A stretch of 43,019 bases of DNA from Desulfobacterales bacterium (GTDB lineage Bacteria; Desulfobacterota; Desulfobacteria; Desulfobacterales; JANQIE01). Positions within the stretch are counted from its first letter, which is position 1, and the number at the start of each line of letters is the position of its first letter. The stretch lies in NCBI GenBank assembly GCA_028282295.1, contig JANQIE010000188.1, positions 1 to 43,019 on the forward strand. The letters run 5' to 3'. Of the stretch, positions 9,433-18,157 are shown in pieces. The notes below the pieces were generated by a model. It ran no database searches. It saw only the letters and a list, made by a program, of their open reading frames with translations, and had not been told where the DNA came from. The position numbers and the translations under genes were made by a program.

Positions 9433-10230
9433 ATGCTACTGGTTATTGATGTGGGGAACACCAACACGGTTTTGGGAATCTACCAAGACGACCGTCTGCT
9501 GAAGCATTGGCGTATCCGTACCGTCAAGGATACCACCGAAGACGAATACAACATTCTGCTGGTCAACCTGTTCAAGGAAAGCGCCATCAAAGTGGCTCAG
9601 ATCCGACGAACATTGATAGCGTGCGTCGTGCCGTCCATGGTAACCATCCTGGATGCCTTTTGTCGTAAATACCTGGGCCACGGCCCCCAATGGGTCGATC
9701 CCAAAACCGCCGCCGGAATGCGAATCCTTACCCACAATCCCAATGAAGTCGGCGCCGACCGCATCGTCAATGCGGTGGCGGCCTATGCGAAATACAAAAC
9801 CAGCCTGATCGTGATCGACTTCGGTACGGCCACCACCTTTGATGTCATCTCCGAGCAAGGGGAGTATTTGGGGGGCGCAATCTGCCCGGGGGTCATGATC
9901 GCCTCGGAAGCGCTTTTTCAACGCGCATCCAAGTTACCACGCGTGGAAATCCACGAACCGCCGGCTACGGTCATCGGCAAAGACTCCATCAGCAGTATCA
10001 AATCCGGTATCATCTATGGTTATGCCGGACTCGTCGACGGCATGGTGCGGCAAATCAAACGGGAATTGCCGACCTTGCCCCGAGTTATCGCCACCGGCGG
10101 CCTGGCGCGGCTCATTCATGAAGTGGCCGAATCGATTGAGGCGGTGGAGGCGGACTTGACCTTGGAGGGCTTGAAACTGATTGCGGACACACTCTCTTGC
10201 GAAGTAAATGGCCGCGATAGGCGCCCCTAA
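9433..10230 (+). CDS. coaX: Type III pantothenate kinase CoaX
   Basis: First enzyme of coenzyme A synthesis, in the ASKHA-fold class that is not feedback-inhibited by CoA. Motifs: DVGNTNT at the N-terminus (phosphate loop), GADRIVNAVAAY near residue 115, DFGTATTFD near 137, GGAICPGV near 155 and IATGGLA near 220. Start ATG 9433 has GGAG five bases before it; a GTG at 9427 overlaps that site and is less likely. Length is 265 residues, usual for the family. It follows ybbR after about 100 bases and may have its own promoter. Confidence 0.95.
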   Translation: MLLVIDVGNTNTVLGIYQDDRLLKHWRIRTVKDTTEDEYNILLVNLFKESAIKVAQIRRTLIACVVPSMVTILDAFCRKYLGHGPQWVDPKTAAGMRILTHNPNEVGADRIVNAVAAYAKYKTSLIVIDFGTATTFDVISEQGEYLGGAICPGVMIASEALFQRASKLPRVEIHEPPATVIGKDSISSIKSGIIYGYAGLVDGMVRQIKRELPTLPRVIATGGLARLIHEVAESIEAVEADLTLEGLKLIADTLSCEVNGRDRRP

Positions 10231-10243
10231 ATAGAATGCTTCA

Positions 10244-10281
10244 GAAGTGGCAAGCCGTTTAGGGACCACCACTGCCACTTC
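10244..10281. repeat. Inverted repeat after coaX
   Basis: Perfect nine-base arms GAAGTGGCA (10244-10252) and TGCCACTTC (10273-10281) enclose a 20-base loop. No U-run follows in either direction. It sits between the coaX stop and the MscS start and may be a weak stop or a leader hairpin. Confidence 0.35.
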
Positions 10282-10299
10282 AGGGCTCGCGCAAAAAAA

Positions 10300-11733
10300 A
10301 TGCAAATCTCTAAAACCAAACAAAGGCAAGGCCGCACAATCACCATCCATAGATATATATCATACCTTATTGCGGTAGTATTAATAGTTTTACTACCACC
10401 TATGATTTATGCCCAAGAAACCAATCCCGCAAAAATCGCGAAATCGGCACAAGCTGAAGAAAAAACGGAAAACGCCAAGCCGGAGCCATTAAAAGTTACC
10501 GAGCCTACCAAACTGGATCAAGCGGGGGAGAAAATCGGGGAAAACATTGAGGCCTTTGCCGACAAAGCGTCCCGGCGGGTCGGTAATTGGATTAATGCCA
10601 AGACCATTGCGGATATTTCCTGGCTAAAGCTCAGCTTTTGTTTAGTGTTGCTGTTCGGCGTTTTTCTGTTGGAACGAATTATCCGTTGGGCGATTCAGAA
10701 ACGGATTGAACGTATACCTCAGATCGAAGGTAAAATTTCATGGATTCGACTATTTTTGATCGCGCTGAACAAACCCTTGAGTTTGTTTATTCTGATTTAC
10801 GGTGCCTATGGCGCTTTAACTCCGATTTTTGGGCATTTTCAATCAGACGAAGGCGGCAACCTGGTTCATTTTGCGGCCCAAAAAGCCTTCCAAATCGGCG
10901 GTTCCATCGCCATTATCTGGTTTGTTTTCAGCTTGGTCAATCTCATCGACGCCCGTTTAAAACGCTGGGCCGAAGGGACTGAAAGCACTATTGACAATAT
11001 TCTGGTCCCACTTGTTGGAAAAACGCTACGTGTTTTTATCGTAATTGTGGGGGGCATGCTGGCCATTCAGAATCTAACCGGAATCGAGATCGGACCGCTT
11101 GTTGCGTCGCTCGGCATCGGTGGTGTTGCGGTGGCGTTGGCAGCTAAAGATTCAATCGCCAATTTCTTCGGCACATTGACGATTATATTCGATAAACCCT
11201 TTCAGGTGGGCGAACGGATCGTCATCGACGACTATGACGGCACCGTGGAACATGTTGGTTTTCGCAGTACCCGCATCCGAACACTGGCCGGGCATCTGGT
11301 CACGATCCCCAACGAAAAATTGATCAACTCGGGGCTCGAAAACATTGGTAAACGGCCGCACATCCGCTGGCTGACCAATATCGGCATTACGTATGATACG
11401 CCACCCGATAAGGTCGAAAGGGCGGTGGCGATCATCAATGACATTTTGGAGAATCATGAAGGAATGGATCCCGAATTTCCGCCCCGCGTCGCTTTTAACA
11501 ATTTCAATGACTGGAGCCTCAACATTCTGGTTGTAGCCTGGTACCATCCGCCTGAGTATTGGGAGTATACCGCCTGGTTGGAACGAACCTGTCTTGAAAT
11601 CATGCGCCGATTCAAGGTCGAAGGGATCGAATTCGCCTTTCCCACTCGTACGCTCTATATGGCCAATGACGATAAGCGTCAGCTTAAATTAGAGTTGATG
11701 CAAACAAATGCTGATCGCAGCCTTGGCGAGTGA
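10300..11733 (+). CDS. MscS-family mechanosensitive channel
   Basis: Inner-membrane channel that releases solutes under hypo-osmotic shock. A signal peptide (about residues 1-38, ending MIYA) leads into a charged linker rich in Lys and Glu, which should be periplasmic. Several transmembrane helices follow between about 105 and 250. The pore helix and vestibule start show the MscS hallmark LGIGGVAVALAAKDSIANFFG, and the beta-domain motif PFQVGERIVIDDYDGTVEHVG comes directly after it. At 477 residues it is longer than E. coli MscS (286) because of the N-terminal extension. The start lacks a good ribosome site, so the exact start is less certain. Confidence 0.92.
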   Translation: MQISKTKQRQGRTITIHRYISYLIAVVLIVLLPPMIYAQETNPAKIAKSAQAEEKTENAKPEPLKVTEPTKLDQAGEKIGENIEAFADKASRRVGNWINAKTIADISWLKLSFCLVLLFGVFLLERIIRWAIQKRIERIPQIEGKISWIRLFLIALNKPLSLFILIYGAYGALTPIFGHFQSDEGGNLVHFAAQKAFQIGGSIAIIWFVFSLVNLIDARLKRWAEGTESTIDNILVPLVGKTLRVFIVIVGGMLAIQNLTGIEIGPLVASLGIGGVAVALAAKDSIANFFGTLTIIFDKPFQVGERIVIDDYDGTVEHVGFRSTRIRTLAGHLVTIPNEKLINSGLENIGKRPHIRWLTNIGITYDTPPDKVERAVAIINDILENHEGMDPEFPPRVAFNNFNDWSLNILVVAWYHPPEYWEYTAWLERTCLEIMRRFKVEGIEFAFPTRTLYMANDDKRQLKLELMQTNADRSLGE

Positions 11734-11803
11734 TTGTCCTGCCTTTTGACCATGGTGTTTTTTCTCAATAAAGATAACAGGTTTTAAGGGCCGCCAGTTT
11801 AAT

Positions 11804-12328
11804 TCAGCTTTGCGATTTTTCCCCCCTTCGTATGCATTCACTAAGAAGGCAGTAGGTATTTTCAAGACTGTCAACTGCATGTTCCAGCTTTTCGAGCACA
11901 GGATCATCAGGCCCCAATTGGTCCTTAACCTTTTGCACGATCACTTGCTGCTGTTTGAGCTGTTTTTTGATATTGGCCGCGATTTGTTTTCGAAGGACCA
12001 GTTTCTCTTTCTCCTGCTCGATAATCGGTTTGAGGCGTTGAATCGAAAATTCGACCAGTGCGTCACGCGGCGTTTTGTAGTCTTGCGCCATACGTTCTAA
12101 TATCGAAAGCGATTGACGGCTGATAACAATTGTTTTTTGTACCCGTCCGGATTTGTCCAGTTTGTTTTTCTTGATTTCGCGGGCAATTGTCTCCAAGGCA
12201 GCGGTATCGCCGATCAGATGATCAAATAGCGATTTTTGTTTAAGCCCCAAATGGCTGGCGATAAGGCTCAGTGCATGGATGGTCCCTTTCGACAACTTGA
12301 AAGTCGCCCTTACCGATTGTTTGCCCAA
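11804..12328 (-). CDS. Unknown protein with two ribbon-helix-helix-like segments and a coiled coil
   Basis: I do not recognise a named family. The 174-residue protein shows two similar segments (about residues 5-40 and 63-102), each with a short beta-type stretch (RATFKLS, KTIVIS) followed by two amphipathic helices, as in ribbon-helix-helix DNA-binding units. Residues 103-160 are charged and heptad-like, rich in Lys and Gln, probably a coiled coil. The start is a TTG at 12328 with weak GGAT upstream. A possible promoter lies in the short gap before it: TTGACA at 12372-12377 on the minus strand, with a poor -10. It is the last gene of the pilT group. DNA binding is inferred from the predicted shape only. 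Confidence 0.65.
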   Translation of the reverse strand: MGKQSVRATFKLSKGTIHALSLIASHLGLKQKSLFDHLIGDTAALETIAREIKKNKLDKSGRVQKTIVISRQSLSILERMAQDYKTPRDALVEFSIQRLKPIIEQEKEKLVLRKQIAANIKKQLKQQQVIVQKVKDQLGPDDPVLEKLEHAVDSLENTYCLLSECIRRGEKSQS

Positions 12329-12383
12329 AAGATCCGCCGCGCTTGTGTACGGTAATTCGAGTTCAAAATCATGTCAAGGCGAC

Positions 12384-13034
12384 CTATATATGCTGCGCAT
12401 CCCGATACGACTCTTTATAAATGCGGTAGAAAAACTCGTTCTCCGTTGTGCCATTCTGGATAATTCTACCGACCTCGTCGATATTGGACATGTTGACGAT
12501 CAGGTTGACACTGCGATTGAGCGTCATCATGTTGTCTTTGGTGCGAAAGCGCCGGCTTAACAGGACAACGAAGACATTGCGCCGCACGGACATCTCCAGC
12601 CGTTCGATGTAGATCAAGACCCCGTTGGTATCCGGGTTGTTGGTGTCGAACTCTTCGTTGACCACGATTAGATCGTAGTCGTGAAAGCGCATTTTTTTCA
12701 ATGCCTCGCGGGTTGTGTCCACCGCCGTCTGGTGATATTCGAGTAAATCGAGTGCAGCGGTGATTTGCTTGCGCGCCATCGGGTCGGGTTCGCAAACCAG
12801 TGCGGTTTTGCCTTCTTCTTCGGCAAACGAGAACGGGACGTCGGGTGACTCATACGTATCGGATTCAGCCTGGTCAAAACCGGCGAAGCTATTGGCTTCG
12901 TCGATCATATCGGCCGGATCAATGGTGATGCGCTGCTTGCATTTCAGACAGGCAAAGGACGACACGCGGTCCGTGGGGACTTTGTGGTCAGGTATTTTGA
13001 ATTTGGCCTGGCAATTACTACAGATAATTTGCAT
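12384..13034 (-). CDS. Zinc-ribbon protein with degenerate receiver-like domain
   Basis: The N-terminus has paired cysteines C5-x2-C8 and C29-x2-C32, a zinc ribbon of the MJ0042 type common in deltaproteobacteria. An acidic linker leads to a CheY-like fold from about residue 75 (TALVCEPDPMARKQITAAL). The position where a response regulator carries its phosphorylated aspartate reads DYDLIVVNEEFD, so the acceptor is missing or shifted and this is probably a pseudo-receiver. Length is 216 residues. It lies 99 bases downstream of pilU on the same strand, and twitching-motility genes often carry receiver proteins, so a role in pilus control is plausible but inferred. Confidence 0.8.
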   Translation of the reverse strand: MQIICSNCQAKFKIPDHKVPTDRVSSFACLKCKQRITIDPADMIDEANSFAGFDQAESDTYESPDVPFSFAEEEGKTALVCEPDPMARKQITAALDLLEYHQTAVDTTREALKKMRFHDYDLIVVNEEFDTNNPDTNGVLIYIERLEMSVRRNVFVVLLSRRFRTKDNMMTLNRSVNLIVNMSNIDEVGRIIQNGTTENEFFYRIYKESYRDAQHI

Positions 13035-13133
13035 TTCGGTTCACCTGGTTAAAGCAGCCGCTTCGATTCTTTGGATTGTGTAAACACGTTGCACGGTAAA
13101 AACCGATCCGTTGTCATGCCCCACGGCACGGCC

Positions 13134-14306
13134 CTACCGGGCTTGCCGTCTGGTATACTCTTTGTCGATTTCCAGCGAATCGATATCGGTGGTTGTTTCG
13201 CCGCGCGAACTTTTCACCGCATCGATGCCGCGGCCCATGACCCCCTTGCGTGAGGCGTACGATTTGGCCGTTTCCTCGGTAATCATGCCGCGCTCGTACA
13301 GGTCAATGATCGATTTGTCAAATGTGGTCATCCCGTAGGCGTCACCCGCATCAATAATATCGTAGAAAGTCTTGCCTTCATCTTCACCATGCAACATGGC
13401 TTCCTTGGTCCGCAAGTTTGACTTCATTACTTCAAAGGCCGCCACGCGGCCGCCGCCGATTTTAGGCAACAAGCGCTGACTGACGATCCAGCGGACCGAA
13501 TCCGCCAGGCGGACGCGGATCTGTTTTTCTTCCTCGATACTGAACATACCCAAAATGCGGTTGACAGTTTGCCCGGCGTCCACGGTGTGCAGCGTGGTCA
13601 AAACCAAGTGGCCGGTTTCAGCAGCGCTCAGACCGATTTCCACCGTTTCACGATCCCGCATTTCACCGACGAGGATTACTTTGGGCGCCTGACGCAAGGC
13701 CGCGCGCAAGCCGTTAGCAAAAGAATCAAAATCGATGCCCAGCTCACGCTGGTTAAACGTGGCCCGTTTGTGGGGATGCTGGTACTCGACCGGATCTTCC
13801 AGCGTGACCACGTGGACCGATTTGTTTTCATTGATGTCATCCAAAATGGCGGCCAGTGACGTTGATTTACCCGAACCGGTGGCGCCGGTGAAAATAACAA
13901 TGCCGTTTTGCTCCTTGGCGACATTGAAGAACGGTTGCGGCAGGTTCATCTCGGAAATGGTCGGTATTTTCGATTCGAGCTTCCGAAGCACAATCGAATA
14001 GTGACCGGACTGGGAAAAAATATTGACACGAAAGCGGGCTTTGCCCGGCAGGCTGTAAGACAAATCACAGGAGCCGTGCTGCAGCAGCATTTCGGTCAAA
14101 CGGCGGTTTTTACCAACCAAATTCAGGGCAAAGACTTCGGCCTGGAAGGGCGTGATCTCTCTGAACTCGGGATTCATTTTAACAGGAACCAATTGACCGT
14201 CGGCCTCCACCTGCAACGGCTTGCCCACCGTAAAATTCAAGTCCGACACATTGTTGTACGAGTCGAGCATGCGGGTTAAAATATGGTCTATTTCATGTTT
14301 GCGCAT
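13134..14306 (-). CDS. PilT/PilU-family twitching ATPase (second copy, PilU-like)
   Basis: Hexameric cytoplasmic ATPase that powers type IV pilus retraction. Walker A GATGSGKS is near residue 143, the Asp box EDPVEYQHP near 172 and Walker B VILVGEMRD near 215. The His box reads TLHTVDAGQTVNRI, where PilT has TLHTxxAxxTxDRI. The C-terminal PilT hallmark AIRNLIRE is absent (SNLRTKEAML instead), and a 40-residue tail rich in Arg, Asp and Thr follows, as in accessory PilU proteins. Length is 390 residues. It lies 48 bases after pilT; an ATG start at 14306 is preceded by GGAAAAA. Confidence 0.92.
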   Translation of the reverse strand: MRKHEIDHILTRMLDSYNNVSDLNFTVGKPLQVEADGQLVPVKMNPEFREITPFQAEVFALNLVGKNRRLTEMLLQHGSCDLSYSLPGKARFRVNIFSQSGHYSIVLRKLESKIPTISEMNLPQPFFNVAKEQNGIVIFTGATGSGKSTSLAAILDDINENKSVHVVTLEDPVEYQHPHKRATFNQRELGIDFDSFANGLRAALRQAPKVILVGEMRDRETVEIGLSAAETGHLVLTTLHTVDAGQTVNRILGMFSIEEEKQIRVRLADSVRWIVSQRLLPKIGGGRVAAFEVMKSNLRTKEAMLHGEDEGKTFYDIIDAGDAYGMTTFDKSIIDLYERGMITEETAKSYASRKGVMGRGIDAVKSSRGETTTDIDSLEIDKEYTRRQAR

Positions 14307-14354
14307 ACGCTTTTTCCGGGTAAGAAATTGTTGATTTTTAATATTGCCTTGGCG

Positions 14355-15437
14355 CTATGCCTCGGTAAAATCTTTCGGCGGATTCTTGAGAAACGGTCGA
14401 AAACGTGACTTTTCATTCGACTTGGCATAGGCTTCATCTCCGCTGATCCACCCTTTTTCGAACAAATCCATAATGGCATCGTCCAGCAACTGCATGCCGA
14501 ATTTTTTACCGGTCTGCATCATCGATGGAATCTGATGCGTTTTGGACTCGCGCACCAGGTTGCGCACGGCGGGATTGGCGATCAGTATTTCCAAAGCCGC
14601 GCACCGCGCCGGTTTGTCAATGCGTTTAAACAATACCTGGGCCACCACCGCTCGCAAACCGTCGGCCAGGGTCGAGCGAATCTGCGGCTGCTGGTTGGCC
14701 GGAAAAACCTCGATAATCCGGTCGACGGTCTTGGGGGCACTGGTGGTATGCAGGGTCGCCATGACCAAATGCCCGGTGGAGGCCGCCTCGATGGCCAAAG
14801 AGATGGTTTCCAGATCGCGCATTTCGCCGACCAGAATGATATCCGGGTCTTCCCTTAGCGCACCGCGCAAAGCATTGGAGAACGTTTTTGTATGTAAGCC
14901 GACTTCGCGCTGATTGACAATACAGCCCTGACTCTTGTGGACAAATTCGATGGGATCTTCGATGGTGATAATATGATCGCGTCGCAGCCGGTTGGCTTCG
15001 TCGGTGATTGCGGCCAGAGTGGTCGATTTGCCGCTGCCGGTAGGGCCGGTAACCACAATCAATCCGCGCGGCAGGCTGGCCAGACGGGCGATTACCGGCG
15101 GCAGGCCGAGTTCCTCGCAAGTGGCGATTGCGCTGGGGATTTCACGAAACACCGCCCCCACGCCATTGCGCTGCTGAAAAAAATTGGCGCGATATCGCGC
15201 CAATCCCGGAATTTCATAGCCGAAATCGACATCACCGGTCTCCTCAAAAAGTTTGACCTTGTCTTCCGGGGATATCTCATAGAGCATCGACTTAAGGTCA
15301 TCGTTGTTCAGTACTTTGTATTTTATCCGTTCAATATCGCCGCGAATTCGAAGGGCCGGCGGCTGTCCCGAACACAAATGCAGGTCGGATGCGCCTTGCT
15401 CGTTCATGAGTTTAAAAAAAGCATCGATTTTGGCCAT
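14355..15437 (-). CDS. pilT: Type IV pilus retraction ATPase PilT
   Basis: Retraction motor for twitching motility. The frame is open to 15620, but the typical PilT N-terminus (AKIDAFFKLMNEQGASDLHL) starts at ATG 15437, with GAG-containing sequence upstream, giving 360 residues. Walker A is GPTGSGKS, the Asp box is EDPIEFVH, Walker B is IILVGEMRD and the His box is TLHTTSAPKTVDRI. The C-terminal motif AVRNLVRE matches the conserved AIRNLIRE needed for retraction by PilT. It is the first gene of the minus-strand group pilT-pilU-zinc ribbon-RHH. No pilin or pilB gene lies in the window. Confidence 0.95.
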   Translation of the reverse strand: MAKIDAFFKLMNEQGASDLHLCSGQPPALRIRGDIERIKYKVLNNDDLKSMLYEISPEDKVKLFEETGDVDFGYEIPGLARYRANFFQQRNGVGAVFREIPSAIATCEELGLPPVIARLASLPRGLIVVTGPTGSGKSTTLAAITDEANRLRRDHIITIEDPIEFVHKSQGCIVNQREVGLHTKTFSNALRGALREDPDIILVGEMRDLETISLAIEAASTGHLVMATLHTTSAPKTVDRIIEVFPANQQPQIRSTLADGLRAVVAQVLFKRIDKPARCAALEILIANPAVRNLVRESKTHQIPSMMQTGKKFGMQLLDDAIMDLFEKGWISGDEAYAKSNEKSRFRPFLKNPPKDFTEA

Positions 15438-15726
15438 TAATCTCTTTCCCGTCTTTTTGAATAGATTATAAAAAATCGCACTATTTGACGCAGAAATTTT
15501 GACGATCGCTTTATGCCGTGCTGTCGTTCGTACCGGGGGGAACGGGATCAAGATCGATATTGCCAACAATATCAACAAATAAGGCCTGTACCCGAAGTGC
15601 CCGGCATGGGGATTGCCCAAGTACCGGGCTGTAAGACTGCAAAATCAGTTCCATTGGGAGAGGATCATCGCATGCGGCGGCAAGCGCAATCGCCCACGAT
15701 GAAAATACGGGGAGCACCCCCGGCGG
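15438..15726. other. Intergenic region between divIVA and pilT
   Basis: About 290 bases with no supported gene. A 68-codon frame on the minus strand (15511-15717) has no ribosome site and no recognisable motif. A small hairpin GACTG-CAAAAT-CAGTT near 15640 resembles an anticodon arm, but the rest of a tRNA is absent. The pilT promoter probably lies here; I cannot fix its position. Confidence 0.4.
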
Positions 15727-16230
15727 TTATTTGGAGTGGCTTAAAAACTTGATCTTGGCATCTTCCTCATCCAAGGCCAAGGCTTCTTCGTTGCCGACAT
15801 CAAGTAGTTTGGCGTGGGCATCGATGATGGCGCGCAATTGTATTTCAATTTGAACACGCTGTCGTTTCAATTCGGCGATATCTTCATGGAGCTGGGCCAG
15901 TCGATTATGCGCCCGATTCAAGATCTTTTCGGCCCGCACTTCGGCGTCGGCGATGATTAGTTCTGCCGATTTATGCGCATTGGCCTTCATCTGTTCCATT
16001 ACCTTTTGCGAGTTAAGCAAGGCGCGCTTGAATGTTTCCTCACGCTCTTTAAAACTCTCTGCCTCTTGCTCGAGACGCGCCACGCGTTCGCCGAGGGTTT
16101 CATTTTCGTGTTGCAGGGCATCAACCAATTCAGAAATTTCCTCAAGAAAGCCATCCACCTCGCGCACATCGAAGCCGCGAAAACGGACATGAAATTTTTT
16201 CTGCTGGATCTCTATCGGATTTATATTCAT
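15727..16230 (-). CDS. DivIVA-domain protein
   Basis: Cytoplasmic coiled-coil protein of the DivIVA/GpsB type; members mark curved membranes and poles and recruit division or polar-growth proteins. The N-terminal motif is conserved: PIEIQQKKFHVRFRGFDVREVDGFL (residues 5-29), with the membrane-binding loop in its first part and a first short coil after it. Residues 30-140 form a long charged coiled coil. Length is 167 residues. Its ATG at 16230 follows AGGTGA at good spacing. It is divergent from proC, an old neighbour in many genomes (proC-yggT-divIVA), but yggT is not between them here. Its work in this organism is not evident from the sequence. Confidence 0.88.
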   Translation of the reverse strand: MNINPIEIQQKKFHVRFRGFDVREVDGFLEEISELVDALQHENETLGERVARLEQEAESFKEREETFKRALLNSQKVMEQMKANAHKSAELIIADAEVRAEKILNRAHNRLAQLHEDIAELKRQRVQIEIQLRAIIDAHAKLLDVGNEEALALDEEDAKIKFLSHSK

Positions 16231-16402
16231 GATGTGTCACCTGCCTTTCCACGCTTGGTAGACCGATACGAAGAATTCGGCAATTTGGAGCATTCGATTA
16301 TTACAAAGTATTTGGATTAGACACGTCTTCAATTCTATCGGAAATATCGTGCATAGATTAAGTATATTGCGATGGATAAGTCAAGTTTTTTCACTTAATT
16401 CA

Positions 16403-16432
16403 TTGACATAGCAGATTCGGCACGGCTAAAAC
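16403..16432 (+). promoter_or_regulatory. Candidate promoter for proC
   Basis: A perfect TTGACA (16403-16408), an 18-base spacer and TAAAAC (16427-16432) lie about 100 bases before proC. On the other strand TTGACT (16379-16384) with an uncertain -10 may serve divIVA. The interval 16231-16537 holds no gene. Confidence 0.35.
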
Positions 16433-16537
16433 ACTTAAAACTAAGACTTTGGAATATCCTGATCAGCTTAAATCCCTTGCAAATCCGCATCCCGGAAATA
16501 TGGGTCAATAAAAAAGAACAAAGGAATCCTTCCCAAC

Positions 16538-17389
16538 ATGACAGCCTCGGAAAAAAAAATCGGCTTCATCGGCGGCGGCAACATGGGCGAAGCATTTATC
16601 GGTGCTATCATCAAAACCGGTATTTTCCAGCCGGCCCAAATCCAGGTTTCCGATATCAGCGACGCGCGCCTGGAATACTTGGCCAACACATATAACGTTT
16701 CGACAACACGAGATAATCTCGGGTTGTTTACAGCGTGTGATGTGTTGATGCTGGCGATCAAGCCCCAACAATTAGATACCGTCTTGTCCCGTATCGCAAC
16801 CGATGCGGCCTATCGCATCGAAAACCGTAAATTGGTCGTTTCCATCGTCGCCGGTGTGCGCCTGGCCCAATTGGAGGCGCTTCTCTACTCCCCGCTGGAT
16901 AAAGCGGCCCGGAAGCGCCTGCCGATCATTCGCGTCATGCCCAATACCCCCGCGCTCGTACTGTCCGGTATGTCCGGCATGAGCCCCAATTCCAATGCCT
17001 GCCTTGAAGACATCGACGAACTGCAGGTAGTCCTGGAGGCAGTCGGCCAGGTACTCGAATTTGAGGAAGACGACATGGATGCCGTCACGGCGGTTTCCGG
17101 TTCGGGTCCGGCTTACGTATTTTACTTAGCCGAAGCCATGATCGCCGGCGGTATCAAAATTGGCCTACAGCCCGAACAAGCCCGGACCCTGGCGCTGACA
17201 ACCCTCAAGGGCGCGGTGACGTTGCTGGATAAATCCGGTGAGCCCCCTGAAAACCTGCGCGCCAACGTCACTTCACCGGGCGGGACGACCGAAGCGGCAA
17301 TAACCCTGTTTGAAGCCCATGACGTCAAAACCAACATCATTCGGGGAATCGAAGCCGCGGCCGCTCGCTCCAGGGAACTAAGCCGATAA
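16538..17389 (+). CDS. proC: Pyrroline-5-carboxylate reductase ProC
   Basis: NAD(P)H-dependent last step of proline synthesis. The N-terminal Rossmann motif is GFIGGGNMGEAFIG. The middle has the conserved VKP-like IKPQQ and RVMPNTPALV. The family signature SGSGPAYVFYLAEAM is at about residue 188, and the C-terminal dimer region includes SPGGTTEAAI. Length is 283 residues, normal for the family. ATG 16538 has AAGGA about ten bases upstream. ccdA follows after 45 bases on the same strand with no functional link. Confidence 0.96.
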   Translation: MTASEKKIGFIGGGNMGEAFIGAIIKTGIFQPAQIQVSDISDARLEYLANTYNVSTTRDNLGLFTACDVLMLAIKPQQLDTVLSRIATDAAYRIENRKLVVSIVAGVRLAQLEALLYSPLDKAARKRLPIIRVMPNTPALVLSGMSGMSPNSNACLEDIDELQVVLEAVGQVLEFEEDDMDAVTAVSGSGPAYVFYLAEAMIAGGIKIGLQPEQARTLALTTLKGAVTLLDKSGEPPENLRANVTSPGGTTEAAITLFEAHDVKTNIIRGIEAAAARSRELSR

Positions 17390-17434
17390 CCGAATTTGCA
17401 TTAACCTATAGCCGTAAACGGACGCGACTGACCG

Positions 17435-18142
17435 ATGCTCAATGAAACCCTAACCTATTCAGCCGTTTTTCTTGAGGGCCTGTTGTCTTTTTTGACCCCG
17501 TGCATCTACCCGCTCATCCCGGCGTATTTTACCTACATCACCGGCTGCTCGCTGGACGAGCTCACGGCCGGCGATTCCGCCCGGATTCACCGCCGGACCA
17601 TTTTGGCCACATTGGCATTTGTAATTGGCTTTTCGACAGTGTTCGTGTTGTTGGGCGCTTCGGCATCGCTACTGGGCAATGTATTAACCGCCCATGGCCG
17701 CTGGATCAGAATCAGCGGCGGCGTGTTGATCGTTTTATTCGGTATCCATGTGTCCGGGCTGTACCGTCTAAAATTCCTGGAAATTGAAAAGCGACTCAAT
17801 ATCGCTCCAAAAACAACCAATTATTTTACCGCCTTTGTTATCGGGATGGCGTTCGGCATCGGTTGGACCCCTTGCATCAGTCCCATATTGGGGTCGGTCA
17901 TGGTGTTGGCGATGAACAGGGAGACCGTCGGCGAGGGCATGGTGTTGCTCGGTGTCTACTCTGCCGGGTTGGCCTTGCCGTTCATCCTGCTTTCGATTTT
18001 TATCCAGCTTTTGATCGTCATCATTCAAAAATTCAAACCGTTAATGAAGTACGTCAATGCCGTTGCAGGCATCATCTTGATTATTGTCGGCGTGCTGCTT
18101 ATGTTTGACAAACTCGGCGCCATTGGCGTCAATTCTTTATAA
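17435..18142 (+). CDS. ccdA: CcdA-type thiol-disulfide transporter
   Basis: Inner-membrane protein that passes electrons from cytoplasmic thioredoxin to periplasmic thiol proteins, for cytochrome c maturation or disulfide repair. It has six predicted membrane helices. The two redox cysteines lie in the symmetric motifs FLTPCIYPLIPAYF (C23) and GWTPCISPILGS (C147), as in DsbD beta domain and CcdA. Length is 235 residues. The next gene, 15 bases downstream, encodes a periplasmic thioredoxin, so the pair acts as a split DsbD-like relay. Confidence 0.93.
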   Translation: MLNETLTYSAVFLEGLLSFLTPCIYPLIPAYFTYITGCSLDELTAGDSARIHRRTILATLAFVIGFSTVFVLLGASASLLGNVLTAHGRWIRISGGVLIVLFGIHVSGLYRLKFLEIEKRLNIAPKTTNYFTAFVIGMAFGIGWTPCISPILGSVMVLAMNRETVGEGMVLLGVYSAGLALPFILLSIFIQLLIVIIQKFKPLMKYVNAVAGIILIIVGVLLMFDKLGAIGVNSL

Positions 18143-18157
18143 AGGTAACCGGTTGCC

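Noticed and set aside
15600-15690. tRNA-like hairpin with a CAAAAT loop
   Set aside because: Only one arm can be drawn; no acceptor stem, T arm or GTTCRA motif is present.
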